Source: CAVZOY01 sp963777095 (GTDB taxonomy: Bacteria; Actinomycetota; Actinomycetes; Mycobacteriales; Geodermatophilaceae). From it: a DNA stretch of 64,000 nt. A model generated the notes under the pieces. That model saw nothing but the letters and a program-made list of their open reading frames with translations. It did not search any database and was not told the DNA's origin. The DNA lies in assembly GCA_963777095.1 (NCBI GenBank), contig CAVZOY010000006.1:1518730-1582729 (forward strand). The letters are read 5' to 3'. Within the stretch, counting starts at the first letter, position 1, and the number at the start of each line of letters is the position of its first letter. Of the stretch, positions 29,696-39,342 are shown in pieces. A program made the translations under genes and the position numbers.

Positions 29696-31605
29696 ATGGA
29701 CACCGTTCCCGCTGAGGGACTCTTCGCCGCCTCCTGGCTGCTGATCGCGCTGCCGCTCGCCGGCGCCGCCGTGCTGCTGCTGGGCGGCCGCCGCACCGAC
29801 CGCTGGGGTCACCTGCTCGGCTGCGCCACCGTCGTCGCCGCCTTCGTGCTCGGCCTGGTGCTGACGATCGACCTGGCCTCGGCGGAGTCGAAGTCGATCG
29901 AGCGCCGACCTCTTCACCTTCATCTCCACCGGGTCGCTCGACGTCAGCGCCGGGCTGCTGGTCGATCCGCTGTCGATGAGCTTCGTGCTGCTGATCACCG
30001 GTGTGGGCTCGCTGATCCACATCTACTCGATCGGCTACATGGCGCACGACGCCGGCCGCCGGCGGTTCTTCGCCTACCTCAACCTGTTCGTCGCGGCGAT
30101 GCTGCTGCTCGTCCTCGGCAACAGCTACGTGGCGCTCTACGTCGGCTGGGAGGGCGTCGGTCTGGCGTCCTACCTGCTGATCGCCTTCTGGTACCGCCGC
30201 CCGGCGGCGGCGACCGCCGCCAAGAAGGCGTTCATCATGAACCGGGTCGGCGACGTCGGCCTGGCGCTGGCGATCTTCCTGATGTTCGCCCAGCTCGGGA
30301 CGACGTCCTTCGAGGGCGTCTTCGGCGGCGTCGGCACGCTGGCCGGCGGCACGATCACCGCGATCGGCCTGCTGCTCCTGCTCGGCGCGTGCGGCAAGTC
30401 GGGCCAGTTCCCGCTGCAGGCGTGGCTGCCCGACGCCATGGAGGGCCCGACGCCGGTCTCGGCGCTGATCCACGCGGCGACCATGGTCACCGCCGGCGTC
30501 TACCTGATCGCCCGCTCCGCGCCGATCTACGACCTGCACCGAGACCGCGCGCGCCGTCGTCCTGGCGGTCGGGGCGATCACGCTGCTCATCGGCGCGATC
30601 GCCGGCTGCGCCTACGACGACATCAAGAAGGTGCTGGCCTACTCGACGGTCAGCCAGATCGGCTACATGTTCCTGGCCGTCGGGCTCGGCCCGGTCGGCT
30701 ACGTCGCCGGCCTCGCCCACCTCTTCACGCGCACGGCTTCTTCAAGGCCGGGCTGTTCCTCGGCGCCGGGTCGGTCATGCACGCCATGGACGACCAGGTG
30801 GACATGCGCCGCTTCGGCGCCCTCTGGCGCAAGCTGCCCATCACCTTCGTCACCTTCGGCCTCGGTTACCTGGCGCTGATCGGCTTCCCGTTCCTGTCGG
30901 GCTACTTCACCAAGGACGCGATCATCGAGGCGGCGCTCGACCGGGGCGACGTCTGGGGCTACGTCCTCGGCGGGGTCGCGCATCCTCGGCGCCGGCCTGA
31001 CCGCCTTCTACATGACCCGGCTGATGCTGATGACCTTCTTCGGCCGGGCGCGGTGGACGGACGGCCAGCACCCGCACGAGTCGCCGCCGGTCATGACCGT
31101 GCCGATGATCGTGCTGGCCGTCGGCTCGGTGTTCGCCGGTTTCCTCCTGGTCTCGGTGTTCCCGCTCTCCGACTGGCTGACCCCGGTGTTCGGCGAGCCG
31201 GAGGAGGCCGAGCACGTCATCGCGCCGGCCACCATCGGCCTGGCCGTGACGGTGGTCATGGCGTTCGGTGTCGCGCTCGCCTGGCTGTTCGTCGGCCGGC
31301 GCGAGGTGCCGCTGACCGCGCCGGCGCGGGTGTCCCCGGTGACCCGCGCGGCGCGGCACGCCCTCTACGCCGACACCGTCAACGAGTCGCTGTTCATGCG
31401 GCCCGGCCAGTGGCTCACGCGGGCGCTGGTGTTCGTCGACAACCGCGGCGTCGACGGCGCGGTCAACGGCCTCGCGGCCGGCCTGGGCGGATCGTCGTCC
31501 CGGCTGGGTCGCGCGCAGACCGGCTTCGTGCGCAGCTACGCGCTCGGCATGCTCGGCGGCGCGGTCGTCGTGGCCGGTGCCCTGCTGGCGGTGACGACCG
31601 GATGA
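29696..31605 (+). CDS. nuoL: NADH-quinone oxidoreductase subunit L, four frame breaks
   Basis: NuoL is the distal antiporter-like proton pump. Fragments in three frames join into one 634-residue protein: LLVDPLSMSFVLLITGVGSL, YVGWEGVGLASYLLIAFWY, FPLQAWLPDAMEGPTPVSAL, KKVLAYSTVSQIGYMFLAVG, HGFFKAGLFLGAGSVMHAM and FLSGYFTKDAII. The breaks are near 29909 (extra C in ATCGAGCGCC), 30540 (extra C in CCTGCACCG), 30738 (probably two extra bases in TTCACGCGCACGG) and 30979 (extra C in GTCGCGCATC). The key lysines and glutamate of the pump are kept. A real lesion here would abolish complex I. Confidence 0.93.
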
Positions 31606-31657
31606 CCGGCCGCACGGCACCCGACCGAACTCCGACGAACCCGAAGGCGGCCCGACG

Positions 31658-33275
31658 GTGAGCGCGTCCCTGTACCTGGTGGCGATGATCGCGATCCCCG
31701 CGATCGGCGCGGCCGTCACCGCGGCGCTGCCCCGCGGACGCGAGGAGCTGGCCCGGCAGCTGGCGCTCGGCGTCAGCCTGGTCGTGCTCGTCCTCGCCGT
31801 CCTCTCGACGCTCGCCTTCGATCCCGACGGCGAGCGCTTCCAGCTGACCTCCTCGGTGTCCTGGATCCCCGACTTCGGCACCGAGTTCGCCCTCGGCGTC
31901 GACGGCATCGCGCTGGTGATGCTGCTGATGATCGGCATCCTGGTGCCGGTCGTCGTGGGCGCCTCGTGGTACGAGGTGGCGCCGGGCGGCAAGTCGATGA
32001 AGACGTTCTTCGCCTGGTTGCTGCTGCTCGAGGCGTTCATGGTCGGGGTCTTCGCGGCCACCGACGTGTTCCTGTTCTACGTCTTCTTCGAGGCGATGCT
32101 CGTCCCGATGTACTTCATCATCGGGAGCTTCGGCGGCCCGCGCCGGCAGTACGCCGCGGTGAAGTTCTTCCTCTACAGCCTGGTCGGCGGGCTCATCATG
32201 CTGGCGGCCGTCATCGGCCTGTACGTGGTCAGCAGCAGCGAGCTGGGGCAGGGCACCTTCGCCTTCGACGCGCTGCGCGAGCTGTCGATCGACCCCGGCG
32301 TCCAGAAGCTGCTGTTCCTCGGCTTCTTCATCGCCTTCGCCATCAAGGCGCCGCTGGTGCCGTTGCACACCTGGCTGCCCGACTCCGGTGCCGAGGCGCC
32401 GATCGGCGGTGCGGTGATCCTCGTCGGCGTCCTGGACAAGGTCGGCACGTTCGGCTTCCTGCGCTACTGCCTGCCGCTGTTCCCCGACGCCAGCCGCGAC
32501 CTGGCGCCGTTCGTGCTGGTGCTGTCGGTGGTCGGCATCCTCTACGCCGCGCTGCTGGCGATGGGGCAGAGCGACATGAAGCGGCTGGTGGCCTACACGT
32601 CGATCTCGCACTTCGGCTTCATCGCGCTCGGCATCTTCGCGTTCACCACCGAGGCCGCGACCGGGGCGGTGCTGTACATGTTCAACCACGGCATCGCGAC
32701 GGGGCTGCTGTTCGTCGTCGTCGGGATGCTGATCGCCCGTGGCGGCTCCCGGCAGATCGGCGACTACGGCGGCGTCGCGAGCAGGGCGCCGGTGCTCGCC
32801 GGGGTCTTCCTCATCGCGGGCCTGGCCTCGCTCGCCCTGCCCGGCACCAACAGCTTCGTCAGCGAGTTCCTCGTGCTCATCGGGTCGTTCCCGACTGTGC
32901 CCGTCTACACGATCATCGCCACCGTCGGCATCATCCTGGCCGCGCTCTACATCCTGCTGATGTACCAGCGGACGATGCACGGCCCGCCCGGTGGTCTGCT
33001 GCTGGCGTCCGACGTCGTCGACGACGAGCAGGCGCCCGTCGCCACCGGTGGCGCCACGGCCGCCACCGCCACGGTGACCGAGGCCCGGCCGCGGTCCGCC
33101 GGGCGGTTCCATGACCTCGACCGGCGCGAGCTGGCCGTCGTCGCACCGCTGGTCGCGCTGATCCTCGTGCTGGGCTTCTACCCGCAGCCGCTGCTGAACC
33201 TGATCGAGCCCGCCGTCGTCGCCACGATGCAGGACGTCGGCGATCTCGACCGATACCCCGGAGGGGACCGACTGA
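31658..33275 (+). CDS. nuoM: NADH-quinone oxidoreductase subunit M, 3' end misread
   Basis: NuoM is the second antiporter-like subunit. It shows FEAMLVPMYFIIGSFGG, KAPLVPLHTWLPDSGAEAP, KRLVAYTSISHFGFIALGIF and FNHGIATGLLF. As given, the frame runs straight into nuoN. A single extra base near 33240 (GTCGGCGATC) explains this: without it the end reads MQDVGISTDTPEGTD and stops at TGA 33273-33275, overlapping the nuoN ATG as TGATG. Corrected length is 538. GTG start at 31658. Confidence 0.93.
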
Positions 33276-34807
33276 TGGGCTCGTTCGAAGCCCCCGACCT
33301 GTCCTACGGTGCCCTCGCGCCGCTGCTGATCGTGCTCGGCGCGGCCTGCATCGGGGTGCTCGTCGAGGCGTTCGGCCCTCGGAACCACCGGCAGCCGATC
33401 CAGCTCGCCGTCGCGCTGGCCGGCACGCTCGGCGGGTTGGTGGCCACCGTCCTGCTGGCCGGCGAGGAGCAGGTGACCGCCGCCGGTGCGCTCGCCGTCG
33501 ACGGCGCCGGGCTGTTCCTCCAGGGCACCATCGCCGCGCTCGGCGCGCTGTCGATCCTGCTCTTCGCCGAGCGGGCGCTGGACCCGGCGAGGTCGGCCTT
33601 CGTCACGTCGGCCGCGGTTCCTGTCGGCAGCGTCCGCGACCGCGAGCAGCTGACGTCGGAGCGGGTGCAGACCGAGGTCTATCCGCTGGCCACCTTCGCC
33701 GTCGGCGGCATGATGCTGTTCGCCACGTCGAACGACCTGCTGATCATGTTCGTCGCGCTCGAGGTGCTGAGCCTGCCGCTGTACCTGATCTCGGGCCTGG
33801 CCCGCCGCCGGCGCCTGCTGTCGCAGGAGGCCGCGGTCAAGTACTTCCTGCTCGGCGCGTTCGCCTCCGGCTTCTTCCTCTACGGCCTGGCCCTGGTCTA
33901 CGGCGCCACCGGCAGCATCCGGTTCAGCGAGATCCGCGAGGCCACCACCACCGGTGGCACCGACATCCTGCTCGTCCTCGGCCTCGGCCTGCTGATCGTC
34001 GGCCTGATGTTCAAGGCGAGCGCCGCCCCGTTCCACACCTGGACGCCGGACGTCTACCAGGGCGCTCCGACGCCGGTGACCGCCTTCATGGCCGCGTGTA
34101 CCAAGATCGCCGCCTTCGGGGCCACCCTCCGGCTGCTCTACGTCGCCTTCGGCAACGAGGAGTGGACCTGGCGGCCGCTGATCTACGGCATCGCGATCGT
34201 GTCGATGGTTGTCGGCGCGGTGCTCGCGCTGACCCAGACCGACCTGAAGCGCATGCTCGCCTACTCCTCGATCGCTCACGCCGGGTTCCTCCTCACCGGC
34301 GTGATCGCGGGCAGCGCGTCCGGGCTGGGCGCGACGATGTTCTACCTGCTGGCCTACGGCCTGACGACGCTCGGTGCCTTCGCCGTGCTGACCCTCGTCC
34401 GGGACGGCGACGGCGAGGCCGGGCACCTGTCGCAGTGGGCGGGGCTCGCACAGCGCTCGCCGGTGACCGCGGCAGTGATGAGCATCGACCTGCTGGCGCT
34501 GGCCGGCATCCCGCTCACCAGCGGCTTCACCGGCAAGTTCGCGGTGTTCCGCGCCGCCATCGAGGACGGCGCCTGGCCGCTGGTCGTGGTGGCGGTGCTG
34601 GCCAGCGCGGTGGCCGCCTTCTTCTACCTGCGGGTCATCGTGCTCATGTACTTCTCGCCGCCGGCGGAGCACGGCCCGACGGTCGGCGTCCCCGGCCTGC
34701 CGACCACCATCGTCCTCGCGATCACCGCCACGGCGACCGTCGTGCTGGGCATCGTGCCCGGACCGGTGCTCGACCTGGCGCGCGAGGCGGCTAGATTCGT
34801 CGGTTGA
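33275..34807 (+). CDS. nuoN: NADH-quinone oxidoreductase subunit N
   Basis: The third antiporter-like subunit, 510 residues from ATG 33275, which follows the ribosome site CGGAGGGG (33260-33267). ATSNDLLIMFVALEVLSLPL, AAPFHTWTPDVYQGAPTPVT, KRMLAYSSIAHAGFLLTGV and GIPLTSGFTGKFAVF are family hallmarks, with about 14 helices. It ends the 14-gene nuo operon; its stop TGA overlaps the next gene's ATG, so the polyprenyl synthase is co-transcribed. Confidence 0.95.
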   Translation: MGSFEAPDLSYGALAPLLIVLGAACIGVLVEAFGPRNHRQPIQLAVALAGTLGGLVATVLLAGEEQVTAAGALAVDGAGLFLQGTIAALGALSILLFAERALDPARSAFVTSAAVPVGSVRDREQLTSERVQTEVYPLATFAVGGMMLFATSNDLLIMFVALEVLSLPLYLISGLARRRRLLSQEAAVKYFLLGAFASGFFLYGLALVYGATGSIRFSEIREATTTGGTDILLVLGLGLLIVGLMFKASAAPFHTWTPDVYQGAPTPVTAFMAACTKIAAFGATLRLLYVAFGNEEWTWRPLIYGIAIVSMVVGAVLALTQTDLKRMLAYSSIAHAGFLLTGVIAGSASGLGATMFYLLAYGLTTLGAFAVLTLVRDGDGEAGHLSQWAGLAQRSPVTAAVMSIDLLALAGIPLTSGFTGKFAVFRAAIEDGAWPLVVVAVLASAVAAFFYLRVIVLMYFSPPAEHGPTVGVPGLPTTIVLAITATATVVLGIVPGPVLDLAREAARFVG

Positions 34808-35901
34808 TGACCCGACCCAGCGCCGCCGTCGGCGATCCCGCGTCCGACGGGGCGCTCCCCGGCGCCGACCGGACCGCCGGGGGCGGGAGCTGGCACCGGG
34901 GATCCACCCCGGCGTCCACCATCGGTCCCTGGCTGCCCGAGGGGCCCCTCGGGGCCTCCCTCGGCGACGGGCTGGCCCGCGTCGAGGACGAGCTCGTCCG
35001 CGCCGTCGGCAGCGAGCACCCGTTCGTCCGCGAGGCCGCCGGGCACCTGATGGCCGCGGGCGGCAAGCGGTTCCGGCCGATGCTGGCCCTGCTGGCCGCG
35101 CAGCTGGGCGACCCGACGCAGGACGACGTCATCCGCGGCGCGGTCGTCTGCGAGCTGACCCACCTGGCGACGCTGTACCACGACGACGTCATGGACGAGG
35201 CCGCCGTCCGCCGGGGGGCGCCCAGCGCCAACAGCCGGTGGAGCAACAGCATCGCCATCCTCACCGGCGACCTGCTGTTCGCCCGGGCCTCCGACATCCT
35301 CGCCGACCTCGGCCCCGACGCCGTCCGCATCCAGGCACGCACCTTCGAGCGGCTGGTCACCGGCCAGATCCGCGAGACGGTGGGCCCGGCGCCCGGCGCG
35401 GACCCGGTGGCCCACTACCTCGAGGTGCTGGCCGACAAGACCGGCTCCCTGGTGGCCACCTCGGCCCGCTTCGGCGCCACCTTCGCCGGCGTGGACGACG
35501 GGCTGGTCGCGGCACTCACCGCGTTCGGCGAGGAGGTCGGCGTCGCCTTCCAGATCTCCGACGACCTGCTGGACATCCTCAGCGACGGCGGCACCTCCGG
35601 AAAGGCGCCGGGCACCGACCTCCGCGAGGGCATCGCCACGCTGCCGGCGCTGTTCGCCCTGGCGGGCGACGACCCGGCCGAGGCGCGGCTGCGCGAGCTG
35701 GTCTCCCGGCCGGTCACCGACGACGCCGAGCACGCCGAGGCCCTCGCGCTGCTCCGCTCGTCGGCCGCGATGGACCGCGCCGGCGACGTGCTGCACGGCT
35801 ACGCCGAGCGCGCCCGCTCGCGGCTGGCCGACGTCCCGGTCGGCGAGGTCCGCGACGCCCTGTCGGCGCTCTGCGCGTACGTCGCCACGCGCACGTCGTA
35901 A
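34807..35901 (+). CDS. Polyprenyl diphosphate synthase (likely menaquinone side chain)
   Basis: A 364-residue trans-prenyltransferase with both Asp-rich motifs: LYHDDVMDEA (first) and QISDDLLDIL (second), plus GGKRFRPML near the start of the fold. It makes a long-chain prenyl diphosphate. Overlap with the nuoN stop and the nearby menA and menJ suggest it supplies the menaquinone tail, as proposed for mycobacterial grcC1 near menJ. Chain length cannot be read with certainty. The first 50 residues are an extra Pro/Gly-rich leader. Confidence 0.92.
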   Translation: MTRPSAAVGDPASDGALPGADRTAGGGSWHRGSTPASTIGPWLPEGPLGASLGDGLARVEDELVRAVGSEHPFVREAAGHLMAAGGKRFRPMLALLAAQLGDPTQDDVIRGAVVCELTHLATLYHDDVMDEAAVRRGAPSANSRWSNSIAILTGDLLFARASDILADLGPDAVRIQARTFERLVTGQIRETVGPAPGADPVAHYLEVLADKTGSLVATSARFGATFAGVDDGLVAALTAFGEEVGVAFQISDDLLDILSDGGTSGKAPGTDLREGIATLPALFALAGDDPAEARLRELVSRPVTDDAEHAEALALLRSSAAMDRAGDVLHGYAERARSRLADVPVGEVRDALSALCAYVATRTS

Positions 35902-35938
35902 CCCAAGGCTGCGATCGCGTCCGGATCGTTACTGCCGG

Positions 35939-35964
35939 CCGGAGGCAGGTGACCTGCCCTCCGG
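35939..35964 (+). terminator. Hairpin after the nuo-polyprenyl synthase operon
   Basis: CCGGAGGCAGG (35939-35949) pairs with CCTGCCCTCCGG (35953-35964) with one bulged C and a TGA loop. It has no T tract. It lies 38 bases after the operon's last stop and just before the sugar dehydrogenase start, so it may end the long respiratory transcript or shape the next leader. Confidence 0.45.
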
Positions 35965-35977
35965 GGATCCTGGGCGC

Positions 35978-37192
35978 ATGCCCGCGCACCCGCTCCGGCA
36001 CCTCGCCCTCCTGGTGGGCGCCGGTCTGCTGGCCGCCTGCGGCGGCGAGGCAGGCTCGTCGCGGGGAGCACGACGACGGGGACCGACCGGTCGACCGAGG
36101 CGCCCGGCCGGTCGACCGACGCGTCCGGCCTCGAGGTCGCCGTCCTCGCCGACGGCCTCGACCACCCGTGGGAGGTCGTCCAGGCCGGGGACGACACCCT
36201 CCTGGTCACCGAGCGGCCCGGGGGCCTGACCGCCGTCCGCGCCGGTGGCGGGCGGCAGGAGGTGGCCGCCGACTTCGGCGACCTCTTCGCCGCCGGCGAG
36301 ACCGGGCTCATGGGGCTGGCGCTCGATCGCGGAGTTCACCGACAACCGGCGCTTCTACACCTGCCAGGGCGTCGAGGACGGCGACGACGGCCCGGAGATC
36401 CAGGTGATCGCGTGGTCCATGGCGGACGACTGGACGTCCGCGACCCGCACCGACGACCCGCTCCTCGGCGGCATCCCGGTGAACCAGCAGTCCGGGCGGC
36501 ACGGCGGGTGCCGGCTGCAGGCGGGCTCCGACGGTGCCCTGTACGTCGGCACCGGCGACAACGCGGCGGGGGCGAACCCCCAGGACCTCACCAGCATGGC
36601 GGGCAAGGTGCTCCGGATCGACCCGCGCACCGGCGACGGGCTGCCGGACAACCCGTTCGCCGACTCGGACGATCCCGCGACGCAGCGCATCTGGACCTAC
36701 GGCCACCGCAACGTCCAGGGCCTCGCCGTGCGGCCCGACGGCGCCGTCGTCTACGCGGCGGAGCACGGCCCCGACCGGGACGACGAGGTGAACCGGCTGG
36801 AGGCGGGCGCCAACTACGGCTGGGACCCGGCCGTCGACGGCGGCGGCTACGACGAGAGCGTGCCGATGACCGACGAGGAGATCGACGGTGCCGTGGCCGC
36901 GGTGTGGAGCTCCGGCTCACCCACGCTCGCCACGAGCGGCGCGACCTTCGTGGAGGGCACCTCCTGGGACGAGTACGACGGGGTGCTGCTGGTGGGACTG
37001 CTCAAGGACACCGGCGTGCTCGCGCTGCGGCTGGACGACGAGGGCGCCCTCGTCGAGGAGTTCCGCGTCGCCGAGCTGGAGGACGAGTACGGCCGCATCC
37101 GCGCGGTCCGTCAGGGCCGCGACGGCGCGCTCTACGTCACCACCGACAACGGGGGCGAGGAGGACCGGCTGCTCCGCGTGACACCGCGGTAG
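35978..37192 (+). CDS. PQQ-dependent sugar dehydrogenase-like lipoprotein, two frame breaks
   Basis: A secreted beta-propeller of the glucose/sorbosone dehydrogenase family. It starts with a lipoprotein signal (HLALLVGAGLLAACGG, lipobox LAAC), then a Ser/Thr linker (STTTGTDRSTEAPG) and the propeller with HPWEVVQAG, GGCRLQAGSDGALYVGTGD, YGHRNVQGLAV and EHGPDRDDEVNRLEAGANYG. One base is lost near 36055 (TCGTCGCGGGG) and one extra C lies near 36332 (CTCGATCGCGG); corrected length is 404. Whether it binds PQQ and oxidises sugars is unproven; many relatives are uncharacterised. Confidence 0.88.
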
Positions 37193-37200
37193 GACGCGCC

Positions 37201-37875
37201 TCAGATCACCCGGTTCCGCACCCGGGCCGGCACGGGCGTGCCGGGCGGCACGAGCGGGCACGGTTCGGGATCGCCGACCACGGTGCGCAGCGGCAGCACC
37301 CCGGCCCACACCGGGTCCGGTTCGCCCGGCCCGGGCAGGTCGCGGTCGTCGTCCGCGGGCGGGCCGGTGCGCACCTTGACGCTCGCCTCGGTCAGGTCGA
37401 GCGCCAGGAGCGACGTGGCGGCGAGCTCCTTGCGGTCGGGCTGCCGGGTGGCGGTCCACGAGCCGGGCGCCAGGTGCTCGGTGAGCGCGGCCAGGCCGAG
37501 CAGGTGCTCCTCCGGGTCCTCGACGGGGCGCGGCACCCCGTGGACGACGGCGGAGCGGTAGTTCATCGAGTGGTGGAACGCCGACCGGGCGTAGACGACC
37601 CCGTCGACGTGCGTGACGGTGAAGCAGATCTGCGCGCCGGCGGCCGCGGCGCGGAGCGTCGCGGCGCCCGTCGACCCGTGCAGGTACAGGGTGTCCCCGC
37701 GCCGTCCGTACCCGGTGGGCAGGACCACGGGGCGGCCCTCGAGCACCACGCCGAGGTGTCCGACCAGGCCGGCGTCCAGCAGGGCGTACAGGTCGGCGCG
37801 GTCGGTGCGTGCCCGCGTGGCCCCGCGGCGGACGGTGCTGCGGGGCGTGGGCGAGAGCGGCGCGGCGGTGGTCAC
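37201..37875 (-). CDS. PPOX-class FMN-binding split-barrel protein
   Basis: A 224-residue pyridoxamine-phosphate-oxidase-like protein: DLYALLDAGLVGHLGVVLEGRPVVLPT opens the barrel (shown in parts), HGSTGAATLRAAAAG and VYARSAFHHSMNYRSAVVHG follow. Such proteins bind FMN or F420 and reduce or oxidise small molecules; the substrate is not evident. The GTG at 37875 diverges from the MocR regulator gene, a common regulator-target arrangement, and the gap holds a perfect inverted repeat. Confidence 0.87.
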   Translation of the reverse strand: MTTAAPLSPTPRSTVRRGATRARTDRADLYALLDAGLVGHLGVVLEGRPVVLPTGYGRRGDTLYLHGSTGAATLRAAAAGAQICFTVTHVDGVVYARSAFHHSMNYRSAVVHGVPRPVEDPEEHLLGLAALTEHLAPGSWTATRQPDRKELAATSLLALDLTEASVKVRTGPPADDDRDLPGPGEPDPVWAGVLPLRTVVGDPEPCPLVPPGTPVPARVRNRVI

Positions 37876-37891
37876 GCTGCTTACCCTGCCG

Positions 37892-37948
37892 CGTCGAGTG
37901 GCCTTCCCGAAGAGCCAATCCGCTACGTTTCCGGCAGGCCACTCGACG
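37892..37948 (+). promoter_or_regulatory. Perfect 13-bp inverted repeat in the PPOX/MocR divergent promoter
   Basis: CGTCGAGTGGCCT (37892-37904) and AGGCCACTCGACG (37936-37948) are exact reverse complements, separated by 31 bases; the centres are 44 bp apart, close to four helical turns. The repeats flank the region where both promoters must lie. A dimeric MocR protein binding both arms is the natural guess. Confidence 0.65.
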
Positions 37949-37962
37949 GGGAGGGCGTGCGG

Positions 37963-39342
37963 ATGGAGATCCCTCCGGTCCCGCTCGACCGGGAGTCCGG
38001 CGGGCCGCTGTCGGTGCAGCTGGCCGACGGGCTCCGGACGGCGGCGAGCCAGGGGACGCTGCGTCCCGGAGACCGGCTGCCCTCCACGCGCGCGCTGGCC
38101 CGCGCGCTCGGCGTGAGCCGCACCGTGACCGCCGCCGCCTACGACCAGCTCCTCGCCGAGGGCTGGGCGGCCGGACGGCGCGGTGCCGGCACCTTCGTGG
38201 TGGGCGGGCCGACGGCGGCTCCCCGCTCGGCGGACGTCCGCGCGGCCGAACCCCGGCCGGCCCCGACGACCGTGGACCTGCGGGCCGGTTCGCCCTGCCT
38301 GGAGGTGCTCGACCCGGCCGTGTGGCGCCGGGCCTGGCGGGCGGCGGCCGACGAGCCCCCGGACAGCCGCCCGGAGTCCGGCGCGGACCCGGCCTTCCAG
38401 CAGGCCGTCGTCGACCACCTGCTGCGGCATCGCGGGCTGCCCGCCGCAGCAGCCGAGGTGCTGGCTACGGCGGGCACGGCGGCGGCGGTGGCGGAGGTCG
38501 CCCGGTTGCTGCCCGCCGGAAGCCGGATCGGGGTGGAGGACCCGGGGTACCAGCGCGTCGTCGGCGCGCTCCGGGACGCCGGCGCGGAGGTCGTGCCGGT
38601 GCCCGTGGACGACGACGGCATCGTGGTCGACGCGATCCCCGCCGGCCTGGCGGCGGTCTACTGCACTCCGGCGCACCAGTACCCGCTCGGCCGGCGGCTG
38701 TCCGCGGCCCGGCGGCTGGCGCTCGTCGCGCGGGCGCGTGCCGAGGGGTGGTGGATCCTCGAGGACGACTACGACGGCGAGCTGCGCTACGACGTGGCGC
38801 CGCTCCCGCTGCTGGGTGCGCTCGGCCCCGACGTCGTCGTGCACCTGGGCACCACCAGCAAGATCGTCAGCCCGACGCTGGGCGTGGGATGGCTGGTCGC
38901 CTCGGCCGAGCTGCGCGCCGCTCTGGTGGCCCGGCGCTCGGAGACGGGCACCCGTCCGGCCCGGGCGGGGCAGCGGGTGTTCGCCGCGATGGCCGCGAGC
39001 GGGGACCTCGCCCGGCACCTCCGCCGGCTGCGCCGCGAGCTGGTTACCCGACGAGCCGAGGTCGTCGCCGCGGTGGCCGAGGGTGGCGCGCACGCCGACG
39101 GTGATCCCGCCGGTGCCCACGTCGTCGTCCGGCTGCCGGACCGCCGGGCGGAGGAGGCGGTCGTCGAGACGGCGGCGGCGCGCGGCGTCCTCCTGGACGG
39201 GCTGGCGCGCCACTGGACGGTGCCACCGCCGGAGGGGGCCGGGGGACTGGTGGTGGGCTTCGCCGCGCCGACGCGTGCCGACCTGCTGCGCTCCCTACCG
39301 GTCCTCAGCGAGGCGCTGAGCCGGGCGTTCCGTCGGCGCTGA
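37963..39342 (+). CDS. MocR/PdxR-type transcriptional regulator (GntR HTH plus aminotransferase domain)
   Basis: A 459-residue fusion. The N-terminal GntR winged helix is LRPGDRLPSTRALARALGVS through TVTAAAYDQLLAEGW (residues 25-70). From about residue 110 a class I aminotransferase fold follows, with YCTPAHQYPLGRRLS, ILEDDYDGELRYD and the PLP lysine in LGTTSKIVSPTLGVGW. Such regulators sense PLP or an amino compound. The ATG 37963 follows GGGGAGGG; its 3' end overlaps korB by 38 bases on the opposite strand. The adjacent divergent PPOX gene is the likely target. Confidence 0.92.
   Translation: MEIPPVPLDRESGGPLSVQLADGLRTAASQGTLRPGDRLPSTRALARALGVSRTVTAAAYDQLLAEGWAAGRRGAGTFVVGGPTAAPRSADVRAAEPRPAPTTVDLRAGSPCLEVLDPAVWRRAWRAAADEPPDSRPESGADPAFQQAVVDHLLRHRGLPAAAAEVLATAGTAAAVAEVARLLPAGSRIGVEDPGYQRVVGALRDAGAEVVPVPVDDDGIVVDAIPAGLAAVYCTPAHQYPLGRRLSAARRLALVARARAEGWWILEDDYDGELRYDVAPLPLLGALGPDVVVHLGTTSKIVSPTLGVGWLVASAELRAALVARRSETGTRPARAGQRVFAAMAASGDLARHLRRLRRELVTRRAEVVAAVAEGGAHADGDPAGAHVVVRLPDRRAEEAVVETAAARGVLLDGLARHWTVPPPEGAGGLVVGFAAPTRADLLRSLPVLSEALSRAFRRR

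Noticed and set aside
31658..34807. A natural NuoM-NuoN fusion protein
   Set aside because: A ribosome site and ATG for nuoN at 33275, and a NuoM stop one frame away that overlaps it, fit a single-base gain better.
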